A stretch of 18,540 nucleotides of DNA, from positions 1-18,540 of the forward strand of contig RWJK01000143.1 in NCBI GenBank assembly GCA_004335835.1, read 5' to 3'. Every line of letters starts with the position of its first letter. Position 1 is the stretch's first letter. This document shows, piece by piece, positions 1 through 9,463 of the stretch. Made by a program: the position numbers and the translations under genes. Origin of the DNA: Scenedesmus sp. ARA3 (lineage: Eukaryota; Chlorophyta; Chlorophyceae; Sphaeropleales; Scenedesmaceae). Below the pieces are notes generated by a model. That model was given only the letters and a program-made list of their open reading frames with translations, had not been told where the DNA came from and ran no database searches.

Positions 1-89
1 GATTTTCGGGTGTTCGTTGCAACGTAGTTGCCTGTGCACACCGTGTAACCCCTCTTCTTCCGTCGTGAACTCAAAGTGGGGCAAGTGAC

Positions 90-2067
90 TCACTCTGGGG
101 TGATAGCTTGCCCACCCCTGTAACAGACCTCTCTTTCTCTCTCCGCCGCTGTCCACAAATCTGCTTCGTGCTCAACCTCGCCCACACAAGCTTCACCACT
201 GCTGCCAACTTGCTGTCAAGCTGGTTGCACCCGCCCCGCTCGTGCAACTGCTGTCACATGCCACACCAGAACAACCCAACCCTCCGACCCCTGCCCCAAA
301 TCTGCAGACCAAACCTTAAAACCACAAAAATTGAACCCTGGCCACCCCTCACCTGCTAATCCAGCGCCGACTGCGCCTCCACCCCCACTGCCGCCTGGCC
401 AGTAACTTCAAACCCTGGCTCGACAAACCCAGGTAGCCCTGAAAGTAATCCTATTGAGAATTGTGCCTCACCTGCCAGCTCAGCTCCGACTGCACCTCCA
501 CCACCACTGCCTCCTGGCCAGTCACCTGCCGCGCATGCGCCGCAAACTCCCGCACGCTGTTGAAGTTGCTGCTGCCGCTGCTGCTGCAGCTGTCGCAGCT
601 GCACTTGATAAACGCGGGACTTGCTGCGCTCACTTTGGCCTCGCAGAGCACCTGCAGCGGCCGCAGCGGCCGAGTGTCCTGCAAGCATACGCCACAAAGG
701 ACAGCAGAAGCAACAGCACAAAGTGTTGGTTTGGCACTGCAGGTTGAGCTGGCAGTTGCTGCAACATGGTGCTACTTCTGCTGCTGTTTGTCGGAGGGCG
801 ACTGTGCGCAGTCTAGCAGACATGCTGCCGATGGCATGCATGTGAAGCAGCAGCAGTGCACAAGCATCCTCAGCAACCTACACCGTCACTCTGTAAGCCC
901 CTGGCTGACCTCTGCTATGATACAGGCATCGCTGCTACAGGTAGCAGCCCACGCTGCTACAAACTGGCCGCTGCATCAGCTGCAGGCATCCATCAGCATG
1001 CTCCCGCGCACACTGCCACTGCTACAACGCAACTACGCCTGTGCTGAACGAACAGCATACCATGCTAGTACACCGCGGCTGCTAGTACAGCAGCAGCAGC
1101 ATCCAAAAAGCCACTCACCGGCTGCTGTGAATCTGCTTTGCAGCAGAGCAGCGTGCGCCGCTTCATCAGCTTGGAGCACAGCACTGCAGCAGCCAGCTCC
1201 TCGCTGCTGCTGCTGCTGTCCTGCAAGCTGCTGCTTTCCTGCAAGCTCTGGAAGGACTGCAGCAGTGCGCCCAGCTCCTTGGTGGCTGTCTTGAGCATGC
1301 CCCTGCGCACCTGCAGGAGCACAGTGAAGAACAAAGAAGATAAGGCAGTGCTGTGGCTGTGCGACCATCAACACCCGCTGCAGCAGAGGTCTAAGCCAGC
1401 ATGAAGCTTGAACGATGGGCTGATTTACTGTCATAGATTGCAGCAATGCCGTCGCTGCGGGAGCTGCTGTGCTGGCATGGCGGCCGCTTCTTTGTGAGCA
1501 TGGCGAGGACCGCAGCGGCACTACTGCTGCCGGTGCAGCTTGCATGCACAGACAGGTTATGCCGCAGACAAGCCTCATGCAGAGCCGTGTTCACCACAGG
1601 GGCAGTCAGTGTTTTGCCTAAACACTTCAGCCACATATCACACTGTCAGACTCAGGTGTGCACTGCTGCTGCTAGGATGTGGGCAACACAACAGGGCGTG
1701 GTGGTTGAACATTGAACCAGGCTAGGATCACTCAGCGGGCGTGCCCTGCCCATGAGCAGAGCTTCTGCCCATCAGGAAGTGCAACCATTGCAATTAAGCA
1801 AAGCTGCATGCTTGTGCTGCAAGCCTAACCTCTCATGCAAAAACATAAGATTTACTGCTGCTGCTGCATCAATGCACTCACATCAACCTTCTCCTTGTCC
1901 TTGATGTGCGCGGGAATCAGCTGATGCGGCAGCAGAGGGCCTGCATGCTGCTCGCCCGCTTCGTTTTGTGTGGCTGGAGATCCAGAGGCCTCGTCGCCGC
2001 TGCCTGAGCTGCCACTCCTGCTTGGGGTGGCACTAGGTGTGTGTTCATTGCCTTCTTCCTGGCTCAT
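90..2067 (-). CDS. Multi-exon gene with a SAND-like Cys/His segment
   Basis: Five minus-strand coding blocks are proposed: 2067-1856, 1526-1429, 1310-1119, 678-472 and, tentatively, 212-90, for about 275 residues. The start ATG at 2067 sits in a gccATGa context and opens a Ser/Gly/Glu-rich, probably disordered exon. Exon 3 (VRRGMLKTATKELGALLQSF...) looks helical. Exon 4 carries LQVLCEAK, FIKCSCDSC, FNSVREFAAHA and a closing SELSW, a spacing that recalls SAND and related plant/algal DNA-binding domains. Exons 3 and 4 have strong donors (ccg|gtgagt, cag|gtgagg) and join in phase 0. The junction of exons 2 and 3 does not agree in phase as drawn, so the middle is unresolved, and the last exon is supported only by an acceptor and 40 open codons ending in TGA. 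A chromatin or transcription role is inference from the SAND resemblance. It is divergent from the kinase gene. Confidence 0.5.
353..525 (-). repeat. Duplicated 3' end of exon 4 of the SAND-like gene
   Basis: The last 54 bases of exon 4 (525-472) recur at 406-353 inside the following intron, 119 bases downstream on the coding strand. About 45 of 54 positions agree by eye. Both copies end in ...gcag followed by gtgagg, so both keep a usable-looking donor. The intronic copy has an in-frame TAG four bases before its donor, so reading through to it would truncate the protein. Confidence 0.85.
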
Positions 2068-2765
2068 GGCTGCCGTGTATAATGTTAGATCAACTGTTTC
2101 CTGAAGTAATCATACGGAACGAGAGAAGCAATTAAGTCATGCACGAGTTGTTGTGGTGAGTACCCTCGAATGATGAGTGTCACAGCACAAATATTTTCAA
2201 ATACAATTGGTAGCTTTAACTACATCAATCAGCACAAGCACGCCCGTGCAGAGTGTGGCGGGCTTGCAGTGGTTCAGGCAGCTTTTGAACGAGCTCAAAC
2301 CCCTTCACAGCTGCGACAGTGCCTGGTTCTTCAAGCCAATTATCACGCAACAGTATCAGTGTTTGCTCCAGTCTCAAAAATTTCAGGCCTGAACGTCGAG
2401 CATGTACTTGTCAGCACGAGCTGTAGCATAAAGGCTATACTTGTTGTATTTAGAGGCTCCTGGCTTTCATTGCCAGCATTAAGTTATGCTTTTAGTTCAT
2501 CACTTTTGCTTTCATATCAAGTTAACAGTTTAAGCTGACCTCCAGAGTCATTAGCTGCTACGACACACGCAACAGCTGCCGTGCGCTTGGCTCACAGCAA
2601 ACGAGGTGAACCAAAAAGCTTCTCCGAGCCTTCTAAGAAAGTCTGCTGCTCAACGACGCGCACTGCGCTCGCAGTTTACAGCAGTACACAGCTTCCTCAA
2701 ACACGTGGCACATTGGCGCAGGCTGCAGGCTGTAGGCCTGAGTCCCGTGTACAACACTAGCAAAG
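2068..2765. promoter_or_regulatory. Divergent intergenic region and 5' leaders
   Basis: About 700 bases separate the start codons of the minus-strand SAND-like gene and the plus-strand kinase gene, so promoters and 5' untranslated regions of both must lie here. The stretch around 2080-2560 is visibly richer in A and T than the flanking coding DNA. Short open frames occur at 2177-2392 and 2606-2788, but none has a coherent exon structure. I see no convincing TATA box or other named element. Confidence 0.45.
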
Positions 2766-5700
2766 ATGCTGCCCGTACTGGGAGGTAAGCTTGGCAGCGG
2801 CTTAGCTATCTGGAGGGAACACCGGGCACATGCGCAGCACAGCAGTCTCCACATGTGTTGCGGCAGTCGGACCTTGCAGCCCTCCAATATGATTTGCGGG
2901 ATAGCTCAGCAACTGCAGCACCACTTGAAAGTGTATTGTCATGTACAGCCTGGCTCTGCATAGCCAGCAAGGCTTCAGCAGTGTACCAGCAGCTGCTGTC
3001 ACCCGCTGACCTGTCGCAGCTGCTCAAGTCGTACCCACACATCTTTCTCTCTCATGGCTCTCTCTAGGCCTGCTAAACAGCAACACTGCCTGTCACCAAA
3101 CATCATCGACAACCTGCTAACTGCATAACAATTAGCAAATTGAATGTAATGCAGGCGAGGGCAGCAAGTCTGCCAAGAACTCCACGCTCATAGGCCGGCT
3201 GCTGGGCCGCACCTCAGCCAAGGAGCGCTCCGCCTCGCCCATTGAGGGAGAGTCGCCACGCAACAACAGGGCGGGCGGCGGCAGCCTGCAGGCCACAGGT
3301 GAGGAGTTGAGGGGCAGGGGCTGCTGCGTAGCCAGCCGTGTGCTGCCCAGAGCAGTGCACACATCAGGTGTAAATGCAGCCCATGATCCTCCTGCTGCAC
3401 CTGCCAAGGCCACTATGCTGGTCAACGCCTGCCACCCCGGTGCTATGCACTCCAATCTCATCTACCATGCAAATCTGACCAGAGGCCTGCCGCTGCTTTT
3501 TTTCTTGTCCATGCTGCAGTCCATGACTCGCCTGCTGCCTCCGCCAAGGCCAACATGCTGGTCAGTCCTCGCCAGCCAGGCGCTGCAGTGACGCGCGGTG
3601 ACGGCCTGGCAGGCAAGATGAGCCCACCACCCGCAATGTCACCCCCGACTGGCAGGCCAGATGCTCACGTGAGTATATGACTGTGTGTGTGTGTAGTGTG
3701 TGGCGCCATATAAGCTCCAGATCGACGGTGCTAACTTATTACCTTTGACCAGCCGCTGCTTGCCAAAACTGCTGCGGCAAACTGTGTTGTGTCCCCACTG
3801 CCTATTGCTCACCCAACATCATTCTGTGCACTTCTATTGCTGCAGTCCCCCGGCTCCCCAAGCAGCAAGCGCCTGCTATTTTCCTCCACGCCCTCCACTG
3901 ACCGTGCTCCTCACCCACCACCCCCCTTATGTGTTCGATGCTGATGCTGCTTCTAATGCCGCGGCAGTCGCCCGGCTCCCCAAGCAGCAAGCGCCTACTG
4001 TTCTCCTCCACACCCTCCACCATCCTTACTCTGCCCTGCTTCCTCACCCAACATCATTCTGTGCTCTTCTATTGCTGCAGTCTCCCAGCTCACCCAGCAG
4101 CAAGCGCCTGCTGTTCTCTTCTACTCCCTCCACGCGCCAGCTGGCAGCGGCCAAGGAGGACAGCAGCGGCGACTCCAGCAACGGACGGGTGGCTGCCATG
4201 CTGGACCACAACCATGTGTTCAAGCGCAGCCACACCACCGACCTGGTCATCGCAGCAGGTATGGGGTGTTGTGCTCTGCTTAGGTTGCCGTATGAATCTG
4301 GTATCATCATGTGTATGGTGTACTGGACCACGTGGTTAAGCGCAGCCACACCACCCACCTGTCCATTGCAGCAGGTGAGGCTCAGAGCATCATTCATATG
4401 GTTTGTGTAGCTGTGTCATCATGTGGCTGCCATGCTGGACCACAACCTCGTGTTCAAGCGCAGCCACACCACCGACCTGGTTATTGCAGCAGGTGAGTGC
4501 AATGTGTTGTTCGTTATGTAGGGTTTGTTGTCATGTGGCCGCCATGCTGGAGCACAGCTATGTCTTTCAGCGCAGCCACACCACTGACCTGTCCATCGCA
4601 GCAGGTGCGGTGTGACACGTATAGCATAGTTTGAGGCTATGTAGTTTAGGCAGCAGCCCCTGAACAAGTGTGCGCAGCGCTGCCTTCTGCTATGTGATTT
4701 GCAGTCAAGCGTGCTCAGCAGCGCTGCTTCCCCATAAAGGGCTCAGGGTTTCTGCTTTCTGCTCACGGTTTCGCTACTGCGGTTGTGTTGCTGTGTGCAG
4801 GCAGCAGCAGCCGCGCCCTGGGTGCCAAGCTGGCCCCGCTTCCAACTGCCACTGCCATCGCCAACGCGGCCGGCTCAAGCTCCGTGGCAGAACGCAAGCC
4901 TGCTAAAAGCATCAAGGCAGACGAAGTCATGGACATGCCTCCGGAAGTTGTTGATGGCAAGTCAACAGAGGAGCTGAAGAAGATGCTGTTGGTCCTGCAT
5001 CAGGAGGCAAAACAAATGAAGCAGAAGATTGAGGAGGCCTCGGGCTCTGGGTCTGGCGGGCGCAAGGCGTCCCCCAGCCTCATTGTGGAGTTTGCGGAGC
5101 CGCGCCACCAGCAGCGTCCCAGCATGATCGCACAGAGCCTGGAGCAGATCAAGTGAGCGGGCTTGTTTGCATTGAATAACATTGTTATTTTCGGGTGCCT
5201 GTCTGCAATGTGTGCTGTTGTACATTGCAGCTGCCACCAGCAGAGGCCCATACGTATGGGGCCAGCCTAGAGCACATAAAGTGAGCTGGTGTAGACCCTC
5301 AAACTTACAGCAGACACGCGTGCTGCATGTTGTGTTGCAAACAGTTTTGAGGTTTTGGGGGTATGTTTTCCTTTTGTGTGGTGCTGCTTCTGTCGTTGGA
5401 CCTCCCCGCTAAATGCTGCACACGCCACATGTGCATATGGTGGTGTATAGTGCCTCACTTGATGTGGACTGCTGCAGGCAACAAGGTTGCACTGACAACA
5501 TGGCTACTGCTGCTGATGTTGCCGCTGCCACTGCTGCTGCAGGGCTGGGCTCGCACCACCACCCAACAGCAGGCCATCTCTGGTTGCCAACAACAACGCT
5601 GCTGCTGGTAAGTAACATCCATCGCAACAGCTGCAGCATGGGCTCCTCCCTGTCGGTGGCATCCTTGTGCCCCCACCATGCTGCTGGTCTCGCTGAGCCT

Positions 5701-8417
5701 GGTCAGTATCAGCCATGTCTACTGCAAATGTGCACTGCACAGTATGCAACAGCAGGCAGGTTTGAGTCACCAATACATGCTGCCTGCTTTGTGCAATCCA
5801 TGTTGGGGTGACTCACTGCTGCAGGTGCCGCACCCATGAGCCTTGATGAGGAGGACAGTGGCTTCCTAGAGGATGACGATGATGACACAGCAGCAGCGCC
5901 AGCTAAGAAGCCAGTCGCAGCAGGCACCACCACTATGGAGCAGTTTCTGCAGGCCAAGGAAGCAAAAGAGGCAGAGGAGGCGCGCAAACGCAAGGAGAGG
6001 GAAGCAAAAGAAAAGGAGGCAGCGGCAACGGCAGCGGCTGCAGCAGCTGCTGCGCAGGCTGCGGCAGCTAAGCAGGCGCTGACAACGAAGACAGAGAGCC
6101 TCAAGCAGGCCACTCCTGCACGGAAGTACAAGCTGCTGTCCATTCATGCCCTTCTGCCGCCAAACATGAGGCGTGAGGAGTGGGGCATTCATCAGTTTGC
6201 CATTGAGAAAAAGCTGCACTCTGGCTACGCGTCAGAGGTGTACAAGGTAACTTCCTGAATGCTGCGCATTTCTGCATTTAGACAGTGAGCACCAAAGCTG
6301 CTTGCTGAACTGCATTATATAACGTCATGTCTGGGCACATGGATTGCTCATACCAACATCAGCAAGGTCATGCTGAACGTGCAAAATATGTTCTGGGCCG
6401 CAGGGCAAGGATGTGCAGTCTGGTGAGATGATGGCTGTGAAGGTGTACAACCTCAACGCGCTGGGGGAGCTGAACAAGGTTCAGCTGATCAGGGAGATCA
6501 GGCTGCACGGGGGGTTTGCGCACCGCAACATCATTGAGCTGTACGCGGCATTCCAGGTAAGCACTGCTCGTTATAAACCGTCTTCCCTGGACATGCAGCT
6601 GCCTGTCATTTTGCATTTCAGACATGAAGACTGTGCAAACCCTTCTACGGGCCCCTTGTTGACTCCTAATAATTTCTTGCCTGCGTGGATGATGTGACAT
6701 AACGGGACACAAACTGTAGTCAGGATCTCACCAAAGCCAAGCAAGGGCTTACATCATGTGTATTGGATTATGCTGGCCGTGTACCATATGTATGCATGCA
6801 GTCCATAATGTGGCTCATAAGTTTGCGGCTCATACCGTTGCAAATTGGTGCCAGGACTCACATGTCACTGTCCTCCTCACATTGTTTGTGGTGACCCTGA
6901 CGTCATTGGCGCAGGAGAACTACCGTGTGGTGCTGGCTCAGCGCTATGCTGAGGGAGGCGACTTGCTGCGTGCGCTGCACAAGGCTGGCGGGCGGCTGAC
7001 TGAGAGGTCAGCAGTGCAGATGGTCATTCAGCCACTGCTGAACTGCCTTGTCTACCTGCACAGCAAGGGCATCACACACAGGTGGGGTCTCCTACTGTGT
7101 CTGCTCACAGTTGTGCCGTAATTGCAATTGTTTGGCAGCCCTTTGCCAGCACTCGTCTGCTGACATGCAGTTCAATTGCAGTGAAGATGCTTGTACCTTA
7201 CGATGATCCGCTACATGCTGGCCATCGTGCTTTGCATTACCTGTAGTACAGCACAGCACGTAGGCTAGAGTTGCCGAACCATGTCTGCTACACAATGGTA
7301 CATGTACATCTGTCGGCTTGCGCGTAAGTGTCACATAGTAACTGGGCCTCTCTGCGGTGCCGCTGCAGGGACATCAAGCCTGAGAACATCCTGTTTGACG
7401 GCGAGGGCGTGCTGAAGCTGGCAGACTTTGGCCTGGCCATCAACCTCACCGAGGAGCACGCAGTGACACGCGCAGGTGCGAGTTGTAGGCGGGTCTCTGC
7501 GCATTGAGGGTTGTCCTTTGGTTATGGCGGCAACTGGCAAAGTATGTCTGATCAACAGTGTTGCGGCTGTGACAGCACAGCTGTACACTGTGCTTGGCTT
7601 CACATGCTGCACCACTCTGAGTATGTTGCTTTCGGCCCCGCTTGAAGTAGACACTGTGCCCATAGCTGTCGCTCCTACAGATTCTGCCCCAAGTATTCAA
7701 GTCAAAACGCCCCACTTACACTGCTCCCTGACAGGCACCCTACACTACATGGCTCCAGAAGTGGTGAAGAACCCGCTAAAGGACCATCCCGATGACTTCA
7801 AGAATGAAGTACGCTTCCACTACAACTCAGTTGTTGACAGCTGGGCCGTGGGTTGCCTGGCGTTTGAGCTGATCGTCGGCTTCCCGCCATTCATGGCAGA
7901 GACGCAGCAGCAGGTGGTGAAGAACATCAACAGCAAGGAAGTGCCCTACTCGAAGAAGATGAGTGATGAGTGTGTAGACTTCATCAAAGGAGCCCTGCAA
8001 AGGGACCCAGCAGAGAGGGCTACTACATCGGAGCTCATCAAGCACCCATGGATCACCCTGCACATGGTGAGTTTTGTATATGTCAGCGCGCGCCTGATAG
8101 ACTATGCTGCAGGACACCAACATGTCAATGGGAATTTTGCTGGCAGCTGATCAAGAAGCACACCTACAAGGCCGTGCCTCACCCTTCGCATCCTGCCTTA
8201 CATACTGATGTTCGGTGCCAATCACTGAAATCCCTGTGCCTGACTGATTCTGCAGAGGCGCAACTCAAGCCGGCAGCTCAGCTTTGAGCCCCAGGCGGCT
8301 CAGCCCAAGTTCATTGCAGACTTCGCAACGGGGACAGCCAATGCTAAGGCTCACACAGCAGCACTGAAGGCAGCCAAGGGCAAGAGCAAGGAGGGGGCTG
8401 CCATGGCGCCTTTCTAG
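2766..8417 (+). CDS. Aurora-like Ser/Thr protein kinase with long N-terminal region
   Basis: Thirteen exons (2766-2784, 3155-3298, 3520-3668, 4081-4258, 4801-5152, 5543-5607, 5825-6246, 6404-6556, 6915-7081, 7369-7475, 7735-8066, 8147-8173, 8256-8417) join in phase to 758 residues. Residues 1-300 are Ser/Pro-rich with a predicted coiled coil near 218-244. An acidic run near 312-322 and a Lys/Glu/Ala helix near 335-385 precede the kinase domain, about 428-693. Visible motifs are a reduced Gly loop (HSGYASEVYK), AVK (K456), a helix-C Glu (E474), HRDIKPEN (D551), DFG (D569), an activation segment VTRAGT and MAPE. From memory, the TRAGTxxYMAPEV segment followed by VDSWAVGCLAFELIVGFPPF is typical of the algal Aurora-like group that includes the Chlamydomonas flagellar kinase CALK, though CALK has an N-terminal kinase domain. 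Family protein phosphorylation in cilium or cell-cycle control is inference. The ATG at 2766 is chosen because its 19-base exon ends in a strong gtaagc donor in the phase needed by exon 2. The 27-base exon 12 is the weakest. Confidence 0.85.
3380..3584 (+). repeat. Duplicated acceptor-side start of kinase exon 3 (3520-3668)
   Basis: The first 65 bases of the exon at 3520-3668 (3520-3584) are matched by 65 bases at 3380-3444, 140 bases upstream in the preceding intron, at about 48 of 65 positions. Both copies follow a tgcag acceptor. The phase that fits the upstream exon gives ...HDSPAASAKANMLVSP for 3520 and ...HDPPAAPAKATMLVN for 3380. Only the 3520 copy continues into a good exon with a gtgagt donor, so the 3380 copy looks like a decaying duplicate. 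Confidence 0.8.
3807..4133 (+). repeat. Three copies of the acceptor-side start of the kinase exon at 4081
   Basis: The first roughly 53 bases of the exon at 4081-4258, encoding SPSSPSSKRLLFSSTPST, also occur at 3845 and 3968, with steps of 123 and 113 bases. Each copy follows a cag. The 3845 and 4081 copies also share the intron tail immediately before them (acccaacatcattctgtgc then a pyrimidine-rich ttgctgcag); the 3968 copy has a different tail. Use of the 3845 acceptor with read-through meets a stop, and use of the 3968 acceptor shifts the frame, so only the 4081 copy is productive. Confidence 0.88.
4188..4604 (+). repeat. Four copies of the donor-side end of the kinase exon at 4081-4258
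   Basis: The exon end encoding AAMLDHNHVFKRSHTTDLVI is repeated three more times in the following intron. The four copies end at 4258, 4374, 4492 and 4604, steps of 116, 118 and 112 bases. Every copy ends in gcagcag followed by GT (gtatgg, gtgagg, gtgagtg, gtgcgg), so each keeps a donor. The third and fourth copies still read AAMLDHNLVFKRSHTTDLVI and AAMLEHSYVFQRSHTTDLSI, while the second has lost several bases. Only the first joins the next exon (4801) in the right phase. Confidence 0.9.
5543..5701 (+). other. Two alternative 65-base exon candidates in the kinase gene
   Basis: Between exons 4801-5152 and 5825-6246 there are two candidate exons of exactly 65 bases, 5543-5607 (acceptor ctgctgctgcag, donor gtaagt) and 5637-5701 (acceptor acagctgcag, donor gtcagt). 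Each enters and leaves in the phase the neighbours need. The first would encode AGLAPPPNSRPSLVANNNAA, the second MGSSLSVASLCPHHAAGLAE. Including both, or neither, shifts the frame. I used 5543-5607 in the main model because its donor is stronger. The two are not similar in sequence. Confidence 0.55.
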
Positions 8418-8812
8418 TTATCCATGCCCGCGCGAAGGCAGCTGCAGGCCACTGGGTCAGTGCCAGCAAGCCCATGCACCTTGCTTGCAAGCAAGCTGCC
8501 AGCGCAGCTGCATTGTTGCCCAGCATCGCGTTGAAGGTGGCAGGATACACTAGCGCCTGGTGCTTCAAGCGGAAAGCATGCTGGCGATGCAGGGATGTGG
8601 CTTATCTGTCTGTGCAGCGCCTGCCGAGTGCTGCACAATGGTTGTGGTTGTTGAAGCGGTACAGTTTGTTTATATAAAAGTGGCAGACCTGCTGCAGAAA
8701 CGTGTGGCAGCATTGTTGCCTTGAACCTTTGCATGGTGTTTGGCCACCGGTGGGATGTCAGTAGACGGAAAGTGGCATGCCGTCTAGCGGCTGCAGCAGT
8801 TGAGTTGGCAGA

Positions 8813-8894
8813 GTTGTACTGCAGTGCAGCATTGTTGTACAGAGTGCTGCTGTTGTACAGAGTGCTGCTGTTGTACTGCAGTGCAGCATTGTTG
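8813..8894 (+). repeat. Nested direct repeats in the kinase 3' UTR
   Basis: Two identical 25-base repeats (8813-8837 and 8870-8894, containing ctgcagtgcagcattgttg) flank two tandem identical 18-base units ttgtacagagtgctgctg at 8835-8852 and 8853-8870. The outer repeats contain the palindrome ctgcag. This arrangement is what replication slippage at short repeats would leave; whether it has a role in RNA folding is unknown. Confidence 0.85.
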
Positions 8895-8916
8895 GTTGCA
8901 GCACAGGTTTGATGGG

Positions 8917-8921
8917 TGTAA
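8917..8921 (+). terminator. TGTAA polyadenylation signal of the kinase gene
   Basis: This TGTAA pentamer lies 500 bases after the kinase stop and I see no earlier one in between. The match is short, so the call depends on position and on the known use of this motif in green algae. Confidence 0.5.
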
Positions 8922-9463
8922 ATGGTGTTTGTCTGCCAGCAAGCTCGAGCGGCAGATACCCTAATAAGGTAAGCCTTGGTACATCAAGCGTAGAAGCAGG
9001 CTGTACCTCAACTTGATATATGGTGTTGAATAACATGCAGGTTGCACCATATTTGCACATACCATAGTTTATTGTCCACTGCATCGAGCACCCAGTGCCT
9101 GCACAGCAGCTGGTGCAGCTGTGTGGCAGTTGACTCCGTGCAGCTAATCAAAGCAGACATACCTGAAGCATGCATGACTGCACGTGCTCACAACACTGGG
9201 GGTGGTATAATTTTGTTGCCGTGACGTAAGTGTCCCGCAGGATGCAGTGATGGCAATACTATTGCACAGCTAATAGCCGAGGCCGCTTGGCTGAGCTCCA
9301 GGCCAGTGGTTCTTGTACTGAACAAGTACACATGCATGACATATGCCATCCATTGTACACGCTAATTGCTGCGAAGCAATGCAGGCACACTGCATCTTGG
9401 TGGCTTCACGACAACATGCCGCCTGGTGGTGGCATCCCACATGGTATGGGACAGCATCTCACA
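8922..9463. other. Convergent intergenic region
   Basis: This is the space between the 3' end of the plus-strand kinase gene and the stop codon of the minus-strand leucine-rich-repeat gene. It should hold the 3' UTR of the latter, but I found no TTACA (minus-strand TGTAA) in it. I see no gene, RNA or mobile element here. Confidence 0.5.

Larger units (their letters stand above)
8418..8921 (+). other. 3' untranslated region of the kinase gene
   Basis: This is about 500 bases after the TAG at 8415-8417, with no open frame that continues a gene. A TGTAA at 8917-8921 fits the polyadenylation signal used by chlorophyte algae and gives a plausible 3' end shortly after it. The segment contains the repeat cluster at 8813-8894. 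Confidence 0.55.

Noticed and set aside
461..1294. A 277-codon plus-strand open frame
   Set aside because: It runs antisense to exons 3 and 4 of the SAND-like gene and is composed of Cys/Leu/Ala/Gln strings from CTG repeats, with no domain and no splice support.
2253..2330. A segment reading WFRQLLNELK...AWFFKPI, like the first helix of a bromodomain
   Set aside because: Only about 25 residues resemble the family, no following loop or helices were found, and no donor gives a continuing exon.
2598..3065. Coding-like fragments at 2598-2786 and 2866-3065
   Set aside because: They cannot be joined to each other or to the kinase in phase; the short ATG exon 2766-2784 in another frame fits instead, so these are probably leader and intron.
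3700..4410. A 236-codon plus-strand open frame as a separate gene
   Set aside because: It is the true exon 4081-4258 extended by chance through duplicated intron sequence on both sides; its outer parts lack coding character.
3845..4604. CRISPR array or minisatellite
   Set aside because: The repeats are exon ends with splice sites, are diverged, and belong to a eukaryotic gene; no repeat-spacer pattern exists.
5478..5607. A 130-base version of the exon that ends at 5607
   Set aside because: Starting at the 5478 acceptor puts the next exon in a frame with an immediate TGA; the 65-base version fits.
7476..7734. Open frame entering the kinase exon 7735-8066 from upstream
   Set aside because: It is intron; its length of 259 bases would shift the frame relative to the preceding exon, and the spliced join restores the RAGTLHYMAPE motif.
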